The translations under genes were made by a program, and so were the position numbers. This document shows positions 50,405-57,231 of a DNA stretch of 57,231 nucleotides, piece by piece. Below the pieces are notes generated by a model. It saw nothing but the letters and a program-made list of their open reading frames with translations, was not told the origin of the DNA and ran no database searches. Source of the DNA: Prorocentrum cordatum (taxonomy: Eukaryota; Sar; Dinophyceae; Prorocentrales; Prorocentraceae); assembly GCA_963575745.1 (NCBI GenBank), contig CAUYUJ010003643.1, positions 20,001 to 77,231 on the forward strand. Direction: 5' to 3'. The first letter of the stretch is position 1. The number at the start of each line of letters is the position of its first letter.

Positions 50405-50619
50405 CTAGAGCTCTAACGAATGGTCAAATTTCGAGAATAAAATTTTCAACCGACCAAAAGTCATCAAAAGGTCTGTCGAGATTTTTCTTGCCAACTAGCT
50501 CTCCAGCGCTCCGGAATTACTCTTAAGCTTCCAGCAATAACTTGCTAAGGGAAGCTCTACGAGTTACTAGCTCCACCCCGCGCCGGAATCCTCTAGCTCA
50601 TCGATGCCGAAGAGCTCTA

Positions 50620-51855
50620 CTGGGAACCGGCGGTAAACCGTCAACCAGGTTACCGCCGGGCACCTCGTAGAGCCCTTTTGTTGCTGCGCTCCTCAGAACA
50701 GATCAAGAAAGCTTCTGAAGCGAGAGCCGAAAAACTAGAAAAAATCACGATTTTTCGGTTTCCATCCAAAATCGGTTCCTGCAAGTCTTTTGATAGTAAT
50801 ATTGCAGCTACGGACCTGAAAATTTTACTGGCAGACGCGGCATAACCCACTACACGTGAGAAAAATATGGTTTCTCAAAATGAATTGTCAAATATCTTTC
50901 AAATCTCAGCAAAACCGACCCAAAGTCACCACTTTGTCTCTTAAGGCCGGGCCGGCCAACTGGGCGCCGGCGGTAAACCGTCAACCTGGCTACCGCCGGG
51001 GACCTCGTAGAGCTCTTTTCTTGCCCAGCTCCTCGGAACACGTGAAGCAAGCTTAAGCGAGAGCCAAAACTCTAAAAAATCGATCGCATACAAATCGTTT
51101 TGCGGACTTAGCTCGAGAAGCAGAATCTGTTCAGAGCTCTAGAAGCTTCAGCCAAACGCCCTTGATTATTCTGTATCGGTTTCTGTGCGTACCACCTCTG
51201 TAGCTGTGCTACAGCTAGAGCTAAGTGCAGAATACCGACAGCGCCTCTAAAGAGAACTTGAGAAATACGAATAGTGTTGTGGACCTAGCTCGACTAGCAG
51301 AACGAGTTCAGGCCTCTCGATGCAACAGACGCAAGCGCCTGGTGATACTGAATCAGTTTATGTGCGCACCAGCTCTGTAGCTCCTCTGAATCTTGAGTTG
51401 AGCACAGAAAACCAGCATCACTGGTGAAGATGACTTTTACGGACCTAGCTCGAGTAGCAGACCGAGTTCAGGCCTCTCGATGCAACAGGCGAACGCGCCT
51501 GATCATTCTGAATCGGTTTCTGTAAGTATCAGCTCTGTAGCTCTCAAAATCTCGAGTTAAGTACAGAAAACCGTGAACGCGTGTCAAGATGACTCGGAAC
51601 GCAGTTGGTTCCAGCAAGTCTTTTGATAGTAATATTGCAGTTACGGACCTGAGAATTTAACTGGCAGACGCGGCATAACCCACTACACGTGAGAATAATA
51701 CCGATTCTCAAAATGAATTGTCAAATTTCAACAAATCAAAGCAAAACCGACCCAAGGTTATCACATTGCCTCTTTTGGTCGGGTCGGCCAACTAGCTCCA
51801 CCCCGCGCCGGAATTCCTCTAGCTCATCGATGCCGAAGAGCTCTACGAGGTATTT
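50620..51855. repeat. F1 copies and F2-type units
   Basis: Hairpins at 50620 and 50960 head F1 copies. 51070-51600 consists of diverged 178-bp-type units (GGACCTAGCTCGAGTAGCAG). F1 interior sequence then runs to a right end GAGCTCTACGAGGTA near 51852. Non-coding. Confidence 0.55.
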
Positions 51856-52569
51856 TTGGACTGCCACCGTGAAGTCGGTCCCTGGCTTCGCTCGGGAGAA
51901 TTTTTCGACGGAATGAACTAAGAATTTGTGAGGGAACTTCTGTAATGCCAAGCTTCGCTCTGCGCAAATAGCAGCCCAAACGAATTGTTAGAACTGCAAA
52001 ATCGGCTGAGCCAGGCCGCGGAATGCCAACGTGAAGTCGGCCCCTGGCTTCGCTCGGGGGAATTCTTCGACGGAATGAACTAAGAATTTGTGAGGTAACT
52101 TCTGTAATGCCAAGCTGCGCTCTGCGCAAATAGCAGCGCAAACGAATTGCTAGAACTGGAAAATCGGCCGAGCCAGGCCGCGGAAGGTATGATCGCGTCC
52201 CTTTTCGACATTTCGCCAACTAGCTCCACCCTGTCGCCGAATTCCTCTAAATCTTCTACCCTCAGGGCTCTACGAGGCACTAGAAGTGCAAGCAGACGCC
52301 TGAGAGAACTAGAAGTGCAAGGAGATATCTTCTGATGGCATTGTCTGCAAAACTGGAAAATTGCATTTTTCGGCTGCCAACGTGAAGTCGGTCCCTGGCT
52401 TCGCTCGGGAGAATTTTTCGACGGAATGAACTAAGAATTTGTGAGGGAACTTCTGTAATGCCAAGCTTCGCTCTGCGCAACAGCAGCCCAAACGAATTGT
52501 TAGAACTGCAAAATCGGCTGAGCCAGGCCGCGGAAGGTATAATCGCGTCCCTTTTCGACATTTCGCCAA
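51856..52569. repeat. F3 array, second location
   Basis: About two and a half F3 units follow the F1 right end: CCCTGGCTTCGCTCGGGAG near 51880, 52045 and 52392, and GAATTGTTAGAACTGC near 51982 and 52495 with a variant near 52144. It ends at TTCGCCAA, where a hairpin inserts. Confidence 0.65.
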
Positions 52570-53328
52570 CTGGCGCCGGCGGTGAACCGTCAACCTGGTC
52601 ACCGCCGGGAACCTCGTAGAGCTCATTTCACGCGTAAGAGTGCTCGAAGTCGAAAGAGAGAGCTTCTGGAAGCATTCCTCGCAAAAAAAAAAAAAGATTT
52701 TTTCGTGTCGATATGAAGACTGGCGCCGGCGGTGAACCGTCAACCTGGTCACCGCCGGGAACCTCGTAGAGCTCCTTTCACGCGGGAGAGTGCTCAGAGT
52801 CGAAAGTGAGAGCTTCTGGGGGCATTTTTCGAAAAAGGCAAAATTGTTTTTTTTTTAAATGTCGACATAAAGTTGGTTCCGCCAAGTGTTTTGATAATAA
52901 TATTACGCCTACGGAGCTCATATTAAGACGGAGAGGCCCTCGCATCCGTCTCCAGGTGCGAAAAATCTGCTTTCTCGAAATGAATTGTCAAATATCTTTC
53001 AAATAATGGCAGAACCGACCAAAAGTTAACACTTTGTCCTTTCTGGCCGGGTGGGCCAACTAGCTCCACCCCGCGCCGGAATTCCTCTAGCTCATCGATG
53101 GCGAAGAGCTCTACGAGGTATGGTTCCGCCAAGTGTTTTGATGGTAAAAGTGCGCCTACAGAGCTCATACTAAGAGAGAGAGGCCCTCGTGGTCGTTTAC
53201 AGGTGCGAAAAATCTGCTTTCTCAAAATGAATTGTCAAATATCTTTCAAAAAATTGCAAAACCACCCAAAAGTTAACACTTTGTCCTTTCTGGCCGGGTC
53301 GACCAACTAGCTCCACCCCGCGCCGGAA
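52570..53328 (-). mobile_element. F1 element hosting a second F1
   Basis: Hairpin CCGGCGGTGA/TCACCGCCGG. The body reaches GTGTCGATATGAAG at 52718, is interrupted by 52720-53120, and resumes TGGTTCCGCCAAGTG. It continues to CCCCGCGCCGGAA, where an F2 element starts at 53329. Confidence 0.65.
52720..53120 (-). mobile_element. F1 element, complete, nested
   Basis: 401 bp from CTGGCGCC to GAGCTCTACGAGGTA, the same length as the copy at 50004. Flanks GATATGAAG and TGGTTCCGCC rejoin the host F1 word GAAGTTGGTTCCGCC with at most a one-base change. Confidence 0.7.
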
Positions 53329-54402
53329 CTGGGCGCCGGCGGTAAACCGTCAACCTTTCTTACCGCCGGGGGACTCGTAGAGCTTCCTGACAATATATAA
53401 TGTGGAAAAAAAATTCAGAGAACGACTAGTTTTTCAGCCCAAGCGATTATAGACCTCTCAAGATGACTCTAACAAAACAAACGAACAGTTTTCCAATCGA
53501 GCTCGAGTATGAAACCGAGTTCAGACCTCTGAATGCGACAGGCGGACGCGTCTGATGTCTGCGGATCGATTCCTGTGATTACCAGCTCTGCAGCCCCCCA
53601 TACAGCCTGAGTTAAGTGCAGAAAACCGAGAGTACCTCTCAGGATGACTCGAATAATACAACAGTTTCGCGGATCTCGTTCGAGCAGCAGACCGAGTTCC
53701 GAGCTCTCGGTTCGACGAACGGACGCGCCTGATGTCTCGAAATCGATTCCTGTGACCAGCAGCACTGTAGCCCTCCCCCAGCACGATTTAAGTACAGAAA
53801 ACCGAGAGCACTTCTCAAGATGACTCGAACAATACCAATAGGTTCGCGAACCTAGCTCGGGGAGCAGGCCGAGTTCAGAGCTCTTGATTCAACAGACGAA
53901 CGCGCCTGATAATTCTCAATCGATTTCTGTGATTATCAGCTCTGTGGCTGCCCTACAGATCGAGTTAAGTACGAAAAACCGAGAGCGTCTGCTACAATGA
54001 CTCGAATAATACGAATAGGTTTGCGACCCTAGCTCGGCTAGCAGACCGAGTTCAGACCTCTGGATTCAACAGGCGAACGCGCCTGATCATTCTGAATGCA
54101 TTAGCTGTGCTGACCAGCTCTGTAGTTGTCCTGAAGCTCGAGTTATCTTGAGAAAACCAACAGCGCGTATCAAGATGACTCGAAACGGCCGTTCCCGCCT
54201 GCCTGCTTTTTGGCCTTCAAAGTTACCCGATCGAGCTGAGATCAAGATGGCGAGCGGGAATAAGATCGAATATCACGGGAAAAAATTCTAGAGCTCTAAC
54301 GAATTGTCAAATTTCGAGAACAAAATTTTCAACCGACCAAAAGTCAGCAAAAGGTCCGTCGAGATTTTTCTTGCCAACTAGCTCTGGAACGCGCCGGAAT
54401 TA
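53329..54402 (-). mobile_element. F2 element near-identical to the copies at 38029 and 42216
   Basis: It starts CTGGGCGCC after GCGCCGGAA. About 950 bp match 38029 onward almost base for base; the 98-codon frame at 53469-53765 is identical to that at 38169-38465. The left flanks differ (GCGCCGGAA here, CTCATCGA at 38029), so it is a recent dispersed copy. The right end is cut at GGAATTA by the next hairpin. Confidence 0.7.
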
Positions 54403-57231
54403 CTGGGCGCCGGCGGTAAACCGTCAACCTTTGTTACCGCCGGGGGACTCGTAGAGCTTCCTGACAACATATAATGTCGAAAAAAAATGCAGAGAACGAA
54501 TAGTTTTTCAGTCCAACTCGAGTCTTAGACCGAGTTCAGACCTCTGAATGCGACAGACGGACGCGTCTGATGTCTCCGAATCGATTCATGTGATTACCCG
54601 CCCTGCAGCCTCCCTACAGCCCGAGTTAAGTGCAGAACGCCGACAGTAGCTCTCAAGATGACTGGAAGAATACGAACAGTTTCGTGATTCTGGATTGCGC
54701 AGCAGACCGAGTTCAGAGCTCTGGATTCGACAGACAAACGCAACTGATGATTCTGAATCGGTTTCTGTAACTATCAGCCCTGTAGCTGTCCTACAGCTCG
54801 AGTTATGTGCAGGAAACCGAGAGCGCCTGTCAAAATGATTCGAATAATACGAATAGGTGTGCGGACCTGGCTCGGCTAGCAGACCGAGTTCAGACCTCTG
54901 GTTCGAACAGCCCAACGCGCCTGATGATTCTGAGTGCGATAGCTGTGCTTACCGGCACGGTAGTTGCCCTACAGCTCGAATTAAGTAGAAAATACCGATA
55001 ACACGTATCAAGATGACTCGAATAATACGAATAGGTTAGCGGACCTAGCTCGGCTCACAGACCGAGTTCAGACCTCTGGATTCAACAGGCGAACGCGCCT
55101 GATCATTCTGAATGCGATAGCTGTGCTTACCAGCTCTATAGCTGCCCTACAGCTCGAGTTAAGTACAAAATACCGACAGCGCGTATCAAAATGACTCGAA
55201 ACGGCCGTTCCCGCCCGAGTGCTTTTTGGCCTTCAAAGTTACCCGATCGAGCTGAGATCAAGATGGCGAGCGGGAATAAGATCGAATATCATGGGAAAAA
55301 ATACTAGAGCTCTAACGAATGGTCAAATTTCGAGAACAGAACTGGGCGCCGGCGGTAAACCGTCAACCTTTGTTACCGCCGGGGGACTCGTAGAGCTTCC
55401 TGACAACATATACTGTCGGAACAAATTGCAGAGAACGAATAGTTTTTCAGCCCAACTCGAGCATCAGACCGAGTTCAGACCTCTGAATGCGACAGACGGA
55501 CGCGTCTGATGTCTCCGAATCGATTCCTGTGATTACCCGCCCTGCAGCCTCCCTACAGCCCGAATTAAATGCAGAAGGCCGACAATAGCTCTCAAGATGG
55601 AAGAATACGAACAGTTTCGTGATTCTGGATCGCGCAACAGACCGAGTTCAGAGCTCTGTATTCAAGAGGCGAACGCGCCTGATCATTCTGAGTGCGATAG
55701 GAGTACTTACCGGCACTGTAGCTGCCCTACAGCTCGAGTTAAGTAGGAAATACCGACAACGCGTATCAAGTTGACTCGAATAATACGAATAGGTTTGCGC
55801 ACCTAGCTCGGCTAGCAGACCGAGTTTAGACCTATGGATTCAACAGGCGAACGCGTCTGATCATTCTGAGTGCGATAGGAGTGCTTACCAGCACTGTAGC
55901 TGCCCTACAGCTCGAGTTAAGTAGAAAATACCGACAACGCGTATCAAGTTGACTCGAATAATACAAACAGGTTTGCGGACCTAGCTCGGCTGACAGACCG
56001 AGTTCAGACCTCTGGGTTCAACAGGCGAACGCGCCTGATCATTCTGCATGCATTAGCTGTGCTTACCAGCTCTGTAGCTGCCCTAGAGCTCTGACTCGAA
56101 ACGGCCGATCCCGCCAGAGTGCTTTTTGGCCTTCAAAATTACCCGATCGAGCTGAGATCAAGATGGAGAGCGGGAATACAATCGAATATCACGGGAAAAA
56201 ATACTAGAGCTCTAACAAATTGTCAAATTTCGAGAACAAATTTTTCAACCGAGCAAAAGTCACCAAAAGTTCCGTCGAGATTTTTCTTGCCAACTAGCTC
56301 TCCAGCGCGCCGGAATTACTCTTAGCTTCCCTAGTAACTAGCTCATAGGAAAAGGAACTCTACGAGTATTTTTCAAAAAAAAACCGACCGAGAAGTCAGC
56401 AAAAGGTCCTCGAATTTTTCTTGCACTAGAACTCTTCAGCGCGCCGGATTACTGGGCGCCGCGGTAACCGTCACCTTGTTACCGCCGGGGACTCGTAGAG
56501 CTTCCTGACAACATATACTGTCGAAAAAAATTGCAGAGAACGAATTGTTTTTCAGCCCAACTCGAGCATCAGACCGAGTTCAGACCTCTGAATGTGACAG
56601 ACGGACGCGTCTGATGTCTCCGAATCGATTCCTGTGATTACCCGCCCTGCAGCTTCCCTACAGCCCGAATTAAGTGCAGAACGCCAAGAGTAGCTCTCAA
56701 GATGACTGGAAGAATACGAACAGTTTCGTGATTCTGCATCGCGCAACAGACCGACAACGCATATCAAGTTGACTCGAATAATACGAATAGGTTTGCGGAC
56801 CTATCTCGGCTAGCAGACCGAGTTTAGACCTATGGATTCAACAGGCGAACGCGTCTGATCATTCTGAGTGCGATAGGAGTGCTTACCAGAACTGTAGCTG
56901 CCCTACAGCTCGAGTTAAGTAGAAAATACCGACAACGCGTATCAAGTTGACTCGAATAATACAACCAGGTTTGCGGACCTAGCTCGGCTGACAGACCGAG
57001 TTCAGACCTCTGGGTTCAACAGGCGAACGCGCCTGATCATTCTGCATGCATTAGCTGTGCTTACCAGCTCTGTAGCTGCCCTAGAGCTCGAGTTATGTTC
57101 AGAAAACCGTCAGCGCATGTCAAGATGACTCAAAACGGCCGGTCCCGCCAAAGTGCTTTTTGGCCTTCAAAGTTACCCGATCGAGCTGAGATCAAGATGG
57201 CGAGCGGGAATAAGATCGAATATCACGGGAA
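54403..57231 (-). repeat. F2 series, hairpins at 54403, 55342 and 56452, open at window end
   Basis: Three F2 copies with arms CCGGCGGTAA/TTACCGCCGG (the last has single-base losses). Bodies are 178-bp-type units with the TCAAGATGGCGAGCGGGAA block. Starts lie after GGAATTA, GAACAGAA and GGATTA. The last copy runs off the window. No coding region. Confidence 0.6.

Larger units (their letters stand above)
48875..50566 (-). mobile_element. F2 element, complete, middle level of nest
   Basis: CTGGGCGCC start, GGACTCGTAGAGCTTCC, 178-bp units at 49532, 49710 and 49888, the TCAAGGTGGCGAGCGGGAA block, and right end GGGAAGCTCTACGAGTTA at 50566. The flanks CCAA and CTAGCTCC join to the F1 motif without duplication. 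The inner F1 (50004-50404) interrupts it. Confidence 0.7.
48538..50619 (-). mobile_element. F1 element hosting F2, which hosts F1
   Basis: Hairpin CCGGCGGTGA/TCACCGCCGG at 48538. The body runs to GGTCGACCAA at 48874. After the F2 element (48875-50566) it resumes CTAGCTCCACCCCGCGCC and continues to GAAGAGCTCTA at 50619, where another hairpin begins. This is the outer shell of a three-level nest. Confidence 0.65.

Noticed and set aside
4905-57231. F1/F2 as introner elements within host genes
   Set aside because: No exonic coding sequence flanks them, and GT/AG ends are not consistently placed at the element boundaries.

Overview
The window looks like repeat-dense nuclear DNA of a eukaryote. 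I found no host gene, rRNA, tRNA or CRISPR array. Everything protein-like belongs to non-LTR (LINE) retrotransposons. Two of them have the reverse transcriptase (RT) motif ADN where most RTs have ADD. I associate that variant with dinoflagellate LINEs, so a dinoflagellate or related alveolate is my best guess (low to moderate confidence, no search run).

Layout: 1-3180 holds about 1.17-kb tandem units with trinucleotide tracts. 3180-4450 is GC-rich and low-complexity. From 4450 to the end the window is a mosaic of short elements nested in one another, nearly all in one orientation. They fall into two families. F1 is about 360-400 bp when intact. F2 is about 1-1.7 kb and carries internal repeats of about 178 bp. 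A related 350-bp unit (F3) forms small arrays. F1 and F2 share one terminal design: a hairpin end (stem CCGGCGGTRA/TYACCGCCGG), an inverted repeat just inside it (F1 ACCTCGTAGAGCTC, F2 ACTCGTAGAGCTTCC), and the partner of that repeat at the opposite extreme end. They insert after an A without target duplication. Read on the minus strand this is the asymmetric inverted-repeat plus 3' hairpin design of Helentron/Helitron2-type rolling-circle elements and their non-autonomous HINE derivatives. No Rep/helicase gene is present, so they would depend on a helper elsewhere.

LINEs: A (7430-12804, minus) appears full length, with ORF1, endonuclease, RT and RNase H, and a 9-bp target duplication. B (15330-about 19420, minus) has endonuclease, RT and RNase H. 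C (about 19421-21255, minus) is the 3' part of a relative. Fragments lie at 4481-4876, 6025-6590 and 13941-14094. D (25502-28755, plus) is a different lineage with a canonical FADD motif. All are broken by stops or frameshifts.

Two observations stand out. First, the RNase H-like domain of LINEs A, B and C has its catalytic motifs in circularly permuted order: GDS, then H-x-x-RE-x-N-x-x-AD, then FDGG, then the helix glutamate. Second, five 3' ends of this LINE group join host DNA at exactly the same base, the loop/stem junction of the F1 hairpin (CCTGG or CCAGG, then T). This suggests LINEs that target the terminal hairpin of rolling-circle-like elements. A 4.19-kb tandem duplication (37251-45637), near-identical dispersed F2 copies and multi-level nesting show that the region has been active recently.
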